Shown piece after piece: positions 1-9,078 of a DNA stretch of 14,913 nucleotides; the first letter of the stretch is position 1, and each line of letters opens with the position of its first letter. Below the pieces are notes generated by a model. The model worked only from the letters and a program-made list of their open reading frames with translations. It did not search any database and was not told where the DNA came from. The stretch is from CAIVAT01 sp037131145 (GTDB taxonomy: Bacteria > Bacteroidota > Bacteroidia > Bacteroidales > FEN-979): positions 1-14,913 of the forward strand of contig JBAXRP010000095.1 in assembly GCA_037131145.1 (NCBI GenBank). The letters run 5' to 3'. The position numbers and the translations under genes were made by a program.

Positions 1-41
1 GGATGACATGATTATAGATTGAAAAGATTGGTTTGCAACAG

Positions 42-157
42 AATCCCGGAGGGATTTTACCTTTATAGAACTTGATATACCAGAACTGTTCGACCCCTTC
101 GGGGTCGAAGATTTGTCATTCCCATTGTTCCTATAAATATTTGATGCCTTCGGCATC
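42..157. repeat. Array of three short perfect palindromes
   Basis: Three perfect inverted repeats lie in a row, each with a 3-nt loop. AATCCC/GGGATT with loop GGA is at 42-56. TTCGACCCC/GGGGTCGAA with loop TTC is at 89-109. GATGCC/GGCATC with loop TTC is at 143-157. The stem sequences differ but the design is the same. Between them sit CTTTATAGAA (61-70) and, in opposite orientation, TTCCTATAAA (128-137), so the central hairpin is flanked by a partly symmetrical pair of arms. This looks like a compound REP-like intergenic element; similar TATAG/CTATA-flanked palindromes are, from memory, common between genes in Bacteroidota. Whether it is mobile, for example by a REP-associated tyrosine transposase, cannot be seen here because no transposase is present. 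Confidence 0.7.
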
Positions 158-163
158 CTTTTT
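143..163 (+). terminator. Possible intrinsic terminator (third palindrome plus T-run)
   Basis: The 6-bp stem GATGCC/GGCATC with a 3-nt loop is followed by C and then five T residues (159-163). It sits 35 bp before the start of the giant surface-protein gene, so it could stop transcription arriving from upstream of the window. The stem is short and the shape is shared with the two other palindromes in the array, which lack a T-run, so this may be a by-product of the repeat element and not a dedicated terminator. Confidence 0.3.
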
Positions 164-198
164 ATCAATCATTCTTGTTTATCTAATCCCGAAAGAAT

Positions 199-3100
199 AT
201 GAAAAACTTCATCAAAAAATCAGCAACAGCGCTTCTTTTCAGTTTGGTGCTACTCGTAACTGAAGCCGCCGCCAGCATTCATATCACAGTGGATACAACC
301 TGGTCGGGAACAGTGAATATTTCAACAGAAATTTATATTGATAACGGGGCGACTCTTACCATCCTTCCCGGAACCAATGTGATCTTTACAGGACATATCG
401 GACTCCAGGTTCAGGGGAGATTGTTAGCCGTGGGAACCCGTACCGATTCAATTAAATTTTTCCCGGCGGTTGATTCAACCGGTTGGGACGGGATCCTTTT
501 TGACGGTACGCCTTCCACCAACGATACTTCCAAAATAACCTATTGCGTTATTTCATACAGTAAAGCCAATACGAATTACTACCATAACTCCTGGGGCGGC
601 GCCATTGCTTTGTGGGATTTTAGCCAGCTTATGATTACAAATTGTAATTTCCATCATAACGAGGCCGATTATTCAGGTGGCGCCATCTATTGCAATGGAG
701 CTAATCCGGTTATCAGGAACAATATTTTTGCAAACAATTCAGCGTCGAATGGCGGCGCCATCGCGCTGGAGAGTTCTACACCATTAATCACAGACAATCT
801 TTTTATCAACAACAGCACAGGGGGCAATGGCGGGGGCATCTATTTTGACAACTCCAGCCCGCAGGTTACTAATAATACCTTCTCAGGCAACCATGCCGGT
901 TATTCGGGTGGCGCAGTATTTATTGATTATCACTCCGGACCTGTTTTTACAAACTGTATCTTTTATAATGACGTCAGCACGAGGGGAAGCGAAGTTGCCA
1001 TTTCAGACAATGGTTATAACGTTGATTTCTATTATTGCCTTGTGGAAGGAGGCATTGCCGGTTTTGGAGGGTTGGGCGGTTCGGGCAAGGTGGGCAATTA
1101 TGTGAATAATCTCAATACAAATCCACTTTTTACCGGCAGTGGAAATCATCCTTACAGCCCGCAACCCTCCTCTCCTTGCGTCAATTCCGGAAAGCCCGAC
1201 ATGACAGGGCTGGATGTTCCGGAACTGGATTTGGCAGGCAATCCGCGTATTAAAACCATCTGCTACGACCGGATTGATATGGGCGCTTATGAATATCAGG
1301 AAATACAGAAATTTTCATTTTCCGGGGCGGTTACAGCTAACACTTACTGGTGCGCCGATACCGCGAACATAACCGGAAATGTTACTATAAATAATGGAGT
1401 TACCCTGACAATCGGAAAAGGCGTTCTGGTAAATTTCCTGGGTAATTACTTATTTGCCGTTAACGGACGTATCCAGGCAGAAGGAGATTCAGAAAATTAT
1501 ATCACTTTTAAAACGGCAGCACAGTGGCCCGGTTGGGGCGGAATGACCTTTTCCAATGTCGCGGCAACCAACGATACCTCAAGGCTTAGTTTTTGCAAGT
1601 TCCAATATGGCAATGCGCCAAACCGGGGTGACAACTTTAATGGCGGCGCCGTGTATGTGAACAACTTCAACAAACTGGTGATTTCCGATTGCATCTTTTC
1701 GCAAAATTTTGCCACCAACGAGGGAGGCGCTTTGTACCTGACTTCATCGCACCAAACCTTTCGGAATTGCCAGTTTACAGGCAATGAAGCGAAGATTGGC
1801 GGCGCTATATCAGGACACAACTCCACGATAAATATGTACGGAAACGCGTTAACATATAACCGGACAAACCAGGGTGATTGCTCGTATCCGGCATCAGCCG
1901 CACCGGGAGTAGCCATTTATTTGAATACCTGCACAGCCAATATTACCGGCAATTCAATTGAACACAATCAGGCGCAATGCATGGGAGGCGGTATTTACGC
2001 GACTTCGTCAACGCTTACGCTGAATAATGACACAATCAGCTATAATACAGCCGAGAACTGTTTTGGTCAGGGAGGCGGAGGCGGAATGGCTTTAAATGCT
2101 TCCACTGTCGCCATAACTGAGAACTACTTCGCACACAACAATGGCTCTTGGGGAGGCGGCCTCTTCCTGACCGGAGTTGGCGGCGAGATATCCCACAACA
2201 CTATCACACAAAATGGCACGAGCGTTTCAGGTTGTTCAATTTCTGTCGGCGGCGGGATAGTTTTCGGAAGCGGTTCAAATCCGGTTTTTTCATATAACAC
2301 GGTCACAAATAATTCGGCGGCATATTCAGCCGGGATTGATTTGAACTATTCAAGCCCCTCGATGATCCAAAACCTGATTGCCAATAATAATGCTGGAACC
2401 GCAAGCGGGGGAGTCGGATTCACCAGCTCATCTCCGCTTATGCTCAACAATACTATTTGGAACAATACCGGCGAAAATTTTGCCGGCGGACTGGGGTTGG
2501 AAGCCAATTCAAACCCAATAATCAGGAGCAATATCATATACGGAAATCATGCTGTTCATTACGGTGGAAATCAGGTTTACCTTTACGACAATACGAGCAA
2601 TCCAAATTTTTATTACTGCGATATCGAAGGTGGAAAAACCGGTTTTGGCGGAAATAACACCAATTATTCCGGGGTTTATCAGAATAATATCAATTCGGAT
2701 CCGCTTTTTGTTAGTGCAGGCAACTTCCCTTATCAGATTCTGCCCACTTCTCCATGCCTGAATACCGGCGATCCGGCAACAACCACAGGGGCAGTCGGTA
2801 TAAATGACCTGGCAGGCAATCCGCGTATCCAGAATGGTAGAATCGAAATGGGCGCGTATGAAACCGAAAGAGGCGAAGAGCTGTTTGCAGGTTCTGCAAT
2901 TCACTTTACACAAGCCAATGATTCAATTATTCTGGACAATGAAAGTCACTTTATTTTCGCAAACACATTTACTGTCGAATTTTGGCTAAAGGCAGATTCC
3001 ATGAGCGCCGGCTATCATTCAATTATAAAAAAAGGAGGTGAATGGGAGGTTCAGTTGTTTTATGATGAAGCGATCTCCATTCTTGAATTTGGAATCAACC

Positions 3101-6100
3101 AGAATTCGGTTTTTGGCTATTATCAAACTACCGGTGCATTTTTGGTAAACCATTGGAACCACATTGCCGCAGTTTTTAACCTGACTCCGGGAAACGCTTA
3201 TGTCACCATATACATAAATGGGCAACCAGGGATTTCGGATGTGGCTGAAACAATCGTCCATAATAACATGCCTGTTACTATCGGAAGTGGAATCCTGGGT
3301 CAAATGGATGAACTGAGAATCTGGCAAACCGCGCGAACCGTGGATCAAATCAGGGAAGATATGCACTTGATGATACCGGTAAATCAAACCGGGCTGGTTG
3401 CGTATCATCAGTTTGACGGGATTTCGGGAACATCTGTGGTTGACTATGCCGGCGGCAACAATGGAACCCTGTGCAACATGAATGTTCCCGGATGCCTCGT
3501 CCCCTCTACCGTTCCGGCTTCCACCGGAATGAGCGCCCGGCAAATTGTAAGCGCCATCGGCAATGTGACGTTTACGGGAACCGATCTTGCTATGAATATT
3601 TCTTCAATATCCTCAACAGATACGATTGTCGTTTCCCGGCTCGATACCCTACCAAATCTTAACCCGCCTGATGCAAACAAGGTTTTCAGCCAGTATTGGA
3701 TAGTTGAAACTTATGGAGGCGGGGCAGTTATTGCTGATATGACCTTTCATGTTCTCCAGGAAATTACATCCGGCGATGAGACCAACCTTACTTCAAACAG
3801 GTTATATCAACGCGGAAGTAATTCTGACAGCAGTTGGACTTTCGTTGAAAACTCACTATCGGCAAGTGTTTCCAATAATACGGTGACATTTGGCGATATT
3901 GACCAGTTCAGCCAGTTTTGCGTTCCGCACAAACTCATTCCCGATCCTTATGCAGGCGACGCTCTTTTATTCAATGGTACAAGTCAATATGTGCAAATCG
4001 ATCCCCTATACAATTCCGCTCCGCCGGCGCTCACGGTTGAAGCGTGGGTTTATCCCGATAACCTGAATAATTCATCAATCCTTTATCATGGCGATAACGG
4101 GGAATTCAATTTTGTTATCGTTGGCAATAAATTCGGGTTTGGCGTAAAGCTCAGCAACAATAACTGGTACACCGTTTATTCGCCTGCCCCTGAAATAAAC
4201 ACATGGCAACATTTGTGCGGCGTGTGGGAAAACAGTGGTTCTCTGAAGATATTTGTCAACGGAAGTCTTATGCAAACCCTTCAAATACCGGCATTGCCAC
4301 TTTTTGATCCCGGTAGCGGTTATTTACCTTCGATAGGCGCATTTAACAGGCAGAGTAGTTTTTATAATGGCAGGCTGGATGAAATCCGCGTTTGGAATGT
4401 TGCCCGCACTATTCAACAAGTTCGTGAAAACATGCACCTGACACTTTCGGAAGGCGACACCGGTCTGATCGGATACTGGCAATTCAACGACGGATCAGGA
4501 AATCACATGGAGGATCATGGCGGCAATCATGACGGAATACTCCAAAACATGAACAACAGCAACTGGGCGCCATCATCAATCCCAGCCGGTGGCGGAACCA
4601 GCGTTACGAAAATCATCGCTTCAACAGGTGCGGTTGATTTTTCAGGAACCGGCATTCAGATGAATTTAACGCAAAAAATCGGTACAGATACCATTGTGGT
4701 AACGCGGATTGATACCAATGCCAATATTCTGCCGGTTGTGGATACTTCTTACGCTCCAGAATACTGGGTAGTTCACAAATATGGCAGCGGTTCGCTGAAT
4801 GCCGACCTTCAGTTTGCCGTCGGCGGAGATGTTACTGCTTATGATGCGAGCCATCTGCAAAGAATCGCATTGCTGAAACGACCAGGCGCTTCCGAAGACA
4901 ACTGGATATTCTGCGCTCACGCTGATAACGCCAATGCTGTTGAAAATAATATCTCTTTTCACGGAATCTCAGGTTTCAGTCAGTTTTCAATCGGGAAGGG
5001 ATTGATTGCGAAAATCGTCCTGAATCCCGACTCCGTCATTTTCAGCAGAACTCCGTCAACACTGGAGATCGCGGATTCTGTTTTAATATCTAATCCGGGA
5101 ACCGATTCATTGATGATTTCCGGAATTTCCCATACCTGTTCCCAGTTTACGCTTTCATTTACTCAGATGACCATTCACTCCGGCGAACAAAAGTATTTGA
5201 AGGTAATCTATCATCCCAATTCTGACGGCATGGTTTATGATACCTTGCGCGTGGCAAGCAATGACCCGGCAAACCCGGTTGCAAAAATTAACGTTCGCGC
5301 CGAGGGTTTTGTGATCAGCGTCATACCTGGTACAGCGTTGCATTACGATGGCTCTTCAAAATATGTTGAAGTTGCCGATAATAATTCACTCGACCTTACC
5401 AATAATTATACAATCGAAGCCTGGATAAATCCGGAAGGGTTCAACGGACTCGGCGGGATTGTCTGTAAATACCAGACATCGGGGGCAAATGGATATTATC
5501 TTCGTCTCACCGGCGCTTCACCTTACACAGGGTTAAATTTTGACGGTGTATCAACGGCGCCGGGAATACTGCAAGCAGGCAAATGGTATCACATTGCCGC
5601 AGTAAACAACAACGGAACCAGAATTATCTACGTTAACGGCGTTTCCCAAACTTTGACCGGCACAGCCGATGTTATAAGTTCAAACAGCGATCCATTGAGC
5701 ATCGGGGTGGATTATCTTTCAGGTCCCAGATATTTCAAGGGTAAAATTGATGAAGTGCGTATCTGGAATGTCGTGAGGAGTGAACAGGAAATTCGTGAAA
5801 ATATCCACCTCACCCTGAAAGGAAATGATACCGGTCTGGTGAGTTACTGGCAGTTCAATGAAGGCGCCGGAACTGTTACTGCTGATAAAATACACGGAAA
5901 TAATGGCAGCTTACATTACTTCATTCCTTCCGACTGGAACAAATCCACAATTCCCGCTGGCGGAGGTTCAAGTTTCACCAATGAAGTAAACGGCGCCGGA
6001 CTCGTTGCTTTTCCGGGAACAGGAATATCCATGAACTTTACCGCAAAAACCGGTAGCGATCAGGTTGTTGTTTCCCGCATAGATTCAATGCCGAATATCA

Positions 6101-7983
6101 ATCCCACTGGTCAAAACTGGCCTTTCGAACGCCAGTATTGGGCGGTTCATCAATATGGCTGCGGAACTTTTAATGCAAATCTCGTTTTTACCACAAAGGA
6201 AGATTTGACAGGCAGCGATGCTACCAATCCATCCTCTATCGCACTGTATTCAAGAAACAACACTTCCGACTCAAATTGGATTTTTCTGGATTCAGCAGCG
6301 TTGGTAAACGCTTCAACAAATCAGGCAAACTTTAACGGAATATCTGGCTTCAGCCAATTCATGGTTTGCCGGAAGTTCCCGCGTCCGGACAATTACCCCG
6401 GAACTGCCATCAAATTTAATGGCGCCAACAACAATATCTCAGGAACGGGAATAGATTCCACCATGACTGCAATTACCATTGAAGCCTGGGTTTATCATAA
6501 TTCCCTTCCCGGTTTTGTGCAGCGGTATGTCAGTATTAATCCGGAGGTTGCTGTGTTACGTTTCGACGGAACTATTTACGGCGGCTACCATGAATTGCAT
6601 TTTTACATTAAAAAGGCAAACGGGTCTGGTTATGGACTGCGCGTTGATAGCGTTCTGACAACGGATGAATGGATGCATATTGCCGGGACTTATAACGGGA
6701 CTGTGATGAAACTTTATCTGAACGGTAAATTGATTAAAAGCGCCTCGACTACCGGAGGATTGTACCCGCCGAATGGGAATTTCCAGTTTAGTCATTCCAC
6801 TGAATCTATGAATGGAAAGATTGATGAAGTCCGTATTTGGAATTATGCCCGCACCGCCGAAGAAATCAGGGAGAACATGTGCCTTGTTTTATCCGGACAT
6901 GAAGCAGGACTGAAGAACTACTGGCAGTTTAATGAAGGCTCCGGACTCACGGTTATTGATGTTGCAGGAGGTCTTACAGGAACTCTTGCCAATATTTCCG
7001 GAGATGAATGGATTGGGTCAACAATCCCGTTTGGAGCAGGAGTAAGCAATTCACAGATTATCGGCTCAACAGGCGCCGTAAACTTCCCTTTGACCGGAAT
7101 CGGAATGAATTTTATTTCAAAAACCGGTATTGACAGCATTTCGGTTACACGTATTGACACTACCGCAAATATTATCCCGGATGGGATTTATAAGGTGTTT
7201 GATTCACAGTACTGGGTTGTAAATAAATATGGAACCGGCGCGTTTAACGCCAACCTTACCTTTACGCTCAACGAAGACCTGACCACGTATGACCAAAATA
7301 ATCCGTCAGTAATAAAACTCTATACCAGGGGCGGCACAGCCGATACAATTTGGAGTTTGGCAGAATCGGCAACCGTGGTTAATGCAGCCGCCAATCAGGT
7401 AACATTTAATGGAATTACAGGATTCAGTCAGTTCATCATCGGAAAGGATCTTTCCGTAACGGAGAATCTGACAATCACAAACGCGACCATTCCTTTCGGA
7501 GAAGTAGCTTGTTTTAATGCGTTTAACGCCATTTCAGTATCTGATTTGACGGTGGAAACAGGCGGCGAGGCGACAATGATTGCCGGGGCGTCCATTCATT
7601 TAATACCAGGAATACACGTAAACCCGGGAGGAAAATTGCACGGATACATCACCTCCACAGCCGAATATTGTCCGGTCGAAACTCGCTCGGAATCGGCAGT
7701 TATTTCGGGGGCAAATGAGACTCTATTCGAGACTGAGAAATCATGGTTCAAACTTTACCCCAACCCAACCTCTGGCGCCTTCACCCTCGAACTTTCGGAT
7801 ATGGAAAACCCGGCTCAGGCGCAGGTTGAAATCTTTGGTTCGCATGGAGAGAAGATTCTGAAAACGGTGATGTGCAAGGAAAAGCGAAGTACATTCAGTA
7901 TCGAATCTTCACCGGCAGGGATCTATTATATAAGGATAAGCGCCAGGGATAAATCGGCCACAGGAAAATTAGTCAAGATGTAA
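199..7983 (+). CDS. Giant secreted beta-helix/LamG mosaic protein with type IX sorting domain
   Basis: A 2594-residue protein, probably exported by Sec and then the type IX secretion system to the cell surface; its ligand is unknown. Residues 1-26 form a signal peptide (KK, a hydrophobic run, then TEAAAS), which supports this start. Residues 28-367 and 372-890 are two right-handed beta-helix units, each ending in LAGNPRI...MGAYE, typical of choice-of-anchor Q proteins. Residues 900-2412 hold four LamG-like lectin folds, each with a following beta-sandwich ending in FSQF. An ASH/choice-of-anchor D-like domain (1603-1705) separates modules 2 and 3. Residues about 2417-2490 (GASIHLIPGIHVNPGGKLH) resemble the 3-coathanger stack. 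The end, 2516-2594 (FKLYPNPTSG ... GKLVKM), is a type A sorting domain. It is likely an adhesin or glycan-binding surface protein; no catalytic motif was recognised. The gene stands alone and no TAnnTTTG promoter was found in the 198 bp upstream. Confidence 0.93.
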   Translation: MKNFIKKSATALLFSLVLLVTEAAASIHITVDTTWSGTVNISTEIYIDNGATLTILPGTNVIFTGHIGLQVQGRLLAVGTRTDSIKFFPAVDSTGWDGILFDGTPSTNDTSKITYCVISYSKANTNYYHNSWGGAIALWDFSQLMITNCNFHHNEADYSGGAIYCNGANPVIRNNIFANNSASNGGAIALESSTPLITDNLFINNSTGGNGGGIYFDNSSPQVTNNTFSGNHAGYSGGAVFIDYHSGPVFTNCIFYNDVSTRGSEVAISDNGYNVDFYYCLVEGGIAGFGGLGGSGKVGNYVNNLNTNPLFTGSGNHPYSPQPSSPCVNSGKPDMTGLDVPELDLAGNPRIKTICYDRIDMGAYEYQEIQKFSFSGAVTANTYWCADTANITGNVTINNGVTLTIGKGVLVNFLGNYLFAVNGRIQAEGDSENYITFKTAAQWPGWGGMTFSNVAATNDTSRLSFCKFQYGNAPNRGDNFNGGAVYVNNFNKLVISDCIFSQNFATNEGGALYLTSSHQTFRNCQFTGNEAKIGGAISGHNSTINMYGNALTYNRTNQGDCSYPASAAPGVAIYLNTCTANITGNSIEHNQAQCMGGGIYATSSTLTLNNDTISYNTAENCFGQGGGGGMALNASTVAITENYFAHNNGSWGGGLFLTGVGGEISHNTITQNGTSVSGCSISVGGGIVFGSGSNPVFSYNTVTNNSAAYSAGIDLNYSSPSMIQNLIANNNAGTASGGVGFTSSSPLMLNNTIWNNTGENFAGGLGLEANSNPIIRSNIIYGNHAVHYGGNQVYLYDNTSNPNFYYCDIEGGKTGFGGNNTNYSGVYQNNINSDPLFVSAGNFPYQILPTSPCLNTGDPATTTGAVGINDLAGNPRIQNGRIEMGAYETERGEELFAGSAIHFTQANDSIILDNESHFIFANTFTVEFWLKADSMSAGYHSIIKKGGEWEVQLFYDEAISILEFGINQNSVFGYYQTTGAFLVNHWNHIAAVFNLTPGNAYVTIYINGQPGISDVAETIVHNNMPVTIGSGILGQMDELRIWQTARTVDQIREDMHLMIPVNQTGLVAYHQFDGISGTSVVDYAGGNNGTLCNMNVPGCLVPSTVPASTGMSARQIVSAIGNVTFTGTDLAMNISSISSTDTIVVSRLDTLPNLNPPDANKVFSQYWIVETYGGGAVIADMTFHVLQEITSGDETNLTSNRLYQRGSNSDSSWTFVENSLSASVSNNTVTFGDIDQFSQFCVPHKLIPDPYAGDALLFNGTSQYVQIDPLYNSAPPALTVEAWVYPDNLNNSSILYHGDNGEFNFVIVGNKFGFGVKLSNNNWYTVYSPAPEINTWQHLCGVWENSGSLKIFVNGSLMQTLQIPALPLFDPGSGYLPSIGAFNRQSSFYNGRLDEIRVWNVARTIQQVRENMHLTLSEGDTGLIGYWQFNDGSGNHMEDHGGNHDGILQNMNNSNWAPSSIPAGGGTSVTKIIASTGAVDFSGTGIQMNLTQKIGTDTIVVTRIDTNANILPVVDTSYAPEYWVVHKYGSGSLNADLQFAVGGDVTAYDASHLQRIALLKRPGASEDNWIFCAHADNANAVENNISFHGISGFSQFSIGKGLIAKIVLNPDSVIFSRTPSTLEIADSVLISNPGTDSLMISGISHTCSQFTLSFTQMTIHSGEQKYLKVIYHPNSDGMVYDTLRVASNDPANPVAKINVRAEGFVISVIPGTALHYDGSSKYVEVADNNSLDLTNNYTIEAWINPEGFNGLGGIVCKYQTSGANGYYLRLTGASPYTGLNFDGVSTAPGILQAGKWYHIAAVNNNGTRIIYVNGVSQTLTGTADVISSNSDPLSIGVDYLSGPRYFKGKIDEVRIWNVVRSEQEIRENIHLTLKGNDTGLVSYWQFNEGAGTVTADKIHGNNGSLHYFIPSDWNKSTIPAGGGSSFTNEVNGAGLVAFPGTGISMNFTAKTGSDQVVVSRIDSMPNINPTGQNWPFERQYWAVHQYGCGTFNANLVFTTKEDLTGSDATNPSSIALYSRNNTSDSNWIFLDSAALVNASTNQANFNGISGFSQFMVCRKFPRPDNYPGTAIKFNGANNNISGTGIDSTMTAITIEAWVYHNSLPGFVQRYVSINPEVAVLRFDGTIYGGYHELHFYIKKANGSGYGLRVDSVLTTDEWMHIAGTYNGTVMKLYLNGKLIKSASTTGGLYPPNGNFQFSHSTESMNGKIDEVRIWNYARTAEEIRENMCLVLSGHEAGLKNYWQFNEGSGLTVIDVAGGLTGTLANISGDEWIGSTIPFGAGVSNSQIIGSTGAVNFPLTGIGMNFISKTGIDSISVTRIDTTANIIPDGIYKVFDSQYWVVNKYGTGAFNANLTFTLNEDLTTYDQNNPSVIKLYTRGGTADTIWSLAESATVVNAAANQVTFNGITGFSQFIIGKDLSVTENLTITNATIPFGEVACFNAFNAISVSDLTVETGGEATMIAGASIHLIPGIHVNPGGKLHGYITSTAEYCPVETRSESAVISGANETLFETEKSWFKLYPNPTSGAFTLELSDMENPAQAQVEIFGSHGEKILKTVMCKEKRSTFSIESSPAGIYYIRISARDKSATGKLVKM
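280..2868 (+). repeat. Duplicated beta-helix units within the giant protein
   Basis: Unit 1 (about 280-1299) and unit 2 (about 1312-2868) share the same order of elements: a capping start with TLTI and a GR(L/I)xAxG turn, a GWxG(I/M)xF strand followed by the shared ATNDTS/STNDTS motif, serial beta-helix coils rich in GGA/GGG and N-rich turns, a FYYC(L/D)xEGGxxGFGG coil, and the closing LAGNPRI...MGAYE. Unit 2 is about 180 residues longer, through extra coils. A 19-nt stretch, TGGCAGGCAATCCGCGTAT, is identical at 1232-1250 and 2810-2828. This points to an internal segmental duplication, followed by coil gain or loss. Confidence 0.8.
2896..7434 (+). repeat. Four LamG + FSQF modules within the giant protein
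   Basis: Four homologous modules cover residues 900-1240, 1255-1596, 1713-2054 and 2070-2412, with lengths of 341, 342, 342 and 343. Each begins with an (A/L)xxFxG-type strand. Each has a (V/I)E(A/F)W strand, a W(x)H(I/L) strand, a DE(L/I/V)R(I/V)W signature 137-139 residues from the module start, and a (Y/H)(W/H)QF(N/D) strand. After a STIPAGGG-like linker comes a second beta-sandwich with SRID/TRID, Q/EYW(V/A)V and the closing FSQF. The 101-residue ASH-like insert sits exactly at the boundary between modules 2 and 3. LamG folds often bind carbohydrate or calcium, but binding residues cannot be assigned by eye. Confidence 0.85.
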
Positions 7984-8051
7984 CGGATTTTCTAATAAAA
8001 TCAGTTGAAGTTATTGGTAAAGAACCATCAAATTAATTAAAACATATAACT

Positions 8052-8924
8052 ATGGGATACCTACACATAGACAACCTATACAAAAATCAAACTATTTTAT
8101 TGTTCAAAGAGTGTTATGCGATGGAGAAAATTCACGGCACATCAGCGTACATAATCTGGAACTGTAAGGAACAGGAATTGATTTTTTTTCCGGGTGGTGA
8201 AAACCACGAAAAGTTTGTATCATTATTCGATACAGAATTTTTATTTACGAGGCTTTCAGAAAAATTTGCTACATCAAATGCAATAATCTACGGCGAGGCA
8301 TACGGCGGTAAACAGCAGGGAATGAGGCATACTTACGGCAATGAATTAAAGTTCATCGCTTTTGATGTGCAGGTGGAGAAACTGTGGCTTAATGTGCCAA
8401 ATGCAGAAGAGGTTTGTAAATCATTGAATATTGAGTTTGTTGATTATGTAAAAGTTTCAACTGACTTGACGGCGCTGGATGCTGAAAGAGACAAATATTC
8501 TGTTCAGGCAATTCGGAACGGCTGCGGCGAAGGTAAAATGAGAGAAGGCGTCGTTTTGAAACCATTGCTGGAATTTACAACAAACAACGGTGGAAGAGTG
8601 ATTGCAAAACACAAGAGAGATGAATTTAATGAAACAAAAACGCCAAGGGCGGTAAACCCTGGAAATTTGAAGATACTTGAAGATGCAAGAGCCATCGCAG
8701 AAGAATGGGTAACTGAAATGAGACTAAAACACGTTTTAGATAAACTACCCCAGGGAATAAATGTTGAAAGCATAAAACTTGTTATTGACGCAATGGTGAA
8801 AGATGTTTACCGGGAAGCCAACGGGGAGATAGTTGAAAGCAGAGAAGTAATCAAGTATATTGGCAGTAAAACTGCCGTGATGTTTAAAAAGAAACTTCAA
8901 AACGAATTGGCGTCAAATCATTAA
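8052..8924 (+). CDS. RNA ligase, T4 Rnl2-like nucleotidyltransferase
   Basis: A 290-residue stand-alone RNA ligase of the covalent nucleotidyltransferase superfamily, expected to join 3'-OH and 5'-phosphate RNA ends through an enzyme-AMP intermediate. The motifs are in order. Motif I is EKIHGT with the adenylated Lys at 26, matching the KxHG variant of T4 Rnl2. Motif III is IIYGEAYG (E82). Motif IIIa is FIAFDV (101-106). Motif IV is REGVVLKP (E165, K170). Motif V is AKHK (K186, K188). Residues from about 205 form a helical tail like the Rnl2 C-terminal domain. The size is close to T4 Rnl2 (334 residues). No end-healing kinase/phosphatase, toxin or RtcB-type partner is adjacent, so the substrate is unknown. 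The gene starts 68 bp after the giant gene; no clear promoter was seen. Phage ancestry is possible, as this family is common in phages. Confidence 0.88.
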   Translation: MGYLHIDNLYKNQTILLFKECYAMEKIHGTSAYIIWNCKEQELIFFPGGENHEKFVSLFDTEFLFTRLSEKFATSNAIIYGEAYGGKQQGMRHTYGNELKFIAFDVQVEKLWLNVPNAEEVCKSLNIEFVDYVKVSTDLTALDAERDKYSVQAIRNGCGEGKMREGVVLKPLLEFTTNNGGRVIAKHKRDEFNETKTPRAVNPGNLKILEDARAIAEEWVTEMRLKHVLDKLPQGINVESIKLVIDAMVKDVYREANGEIVESREVIKYIGSKTAVMFKKKLQNELASNH

Positions 8925-9030
8925 CCCGAATAATTCAAATCGCAAATTCCAGACTGTAAACCTGGAGTCCTGAACGAGGTCGGAAAATCAAAAGTTGTAA
9001 TATTTTTTTACACATTTAACAATTATAGTC

Positions 9031-9038
9031 TATATTTG
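9031..9038 (+). promoter_or_regulatory. Bacteroidota-type -7 promoter element for the response regulator
   Basis: TATATTTG matches the Bacteroidota -7 consensus TAnnTTTG exactly. It lies 40 bp before the regulator start codon, in an AT-rich gap, which fits a short leader. A T-rich stretch at about 9002-9009 is at the right distance for the weak -33 element, but it is not a clean TTTG. The regulator therefore probably has its own primary sigma-factor promoter, independent of the RNA ligase gene. Confidence 0.6.
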
Positions 9039-9078
9039 TATAGAAAAATTTTGAAGTAACCTTCCAAATACCGATTAT

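Noticed and set aside
72..263. 63-residue frame across the palindrome array
   Set aside because: It runs through the structured repeats and overlaps the signal-peptide coding region of the giant gene; composition is not protein-like.
3019..3543. 174-residue minus-strand reading frame inside the giant gene
   Set aside because: It lies antisense to the LamG module 1 region, shows no recognisable domain and is best explained as a shadow of the repetitive coding frame.
7986..8002. GATTTT/AAAATC inverted repeat after the giant gene as a terminator
   Set aside because: The stem is only 6 bp and AT-rich, and no T-run follows; too weak to call.
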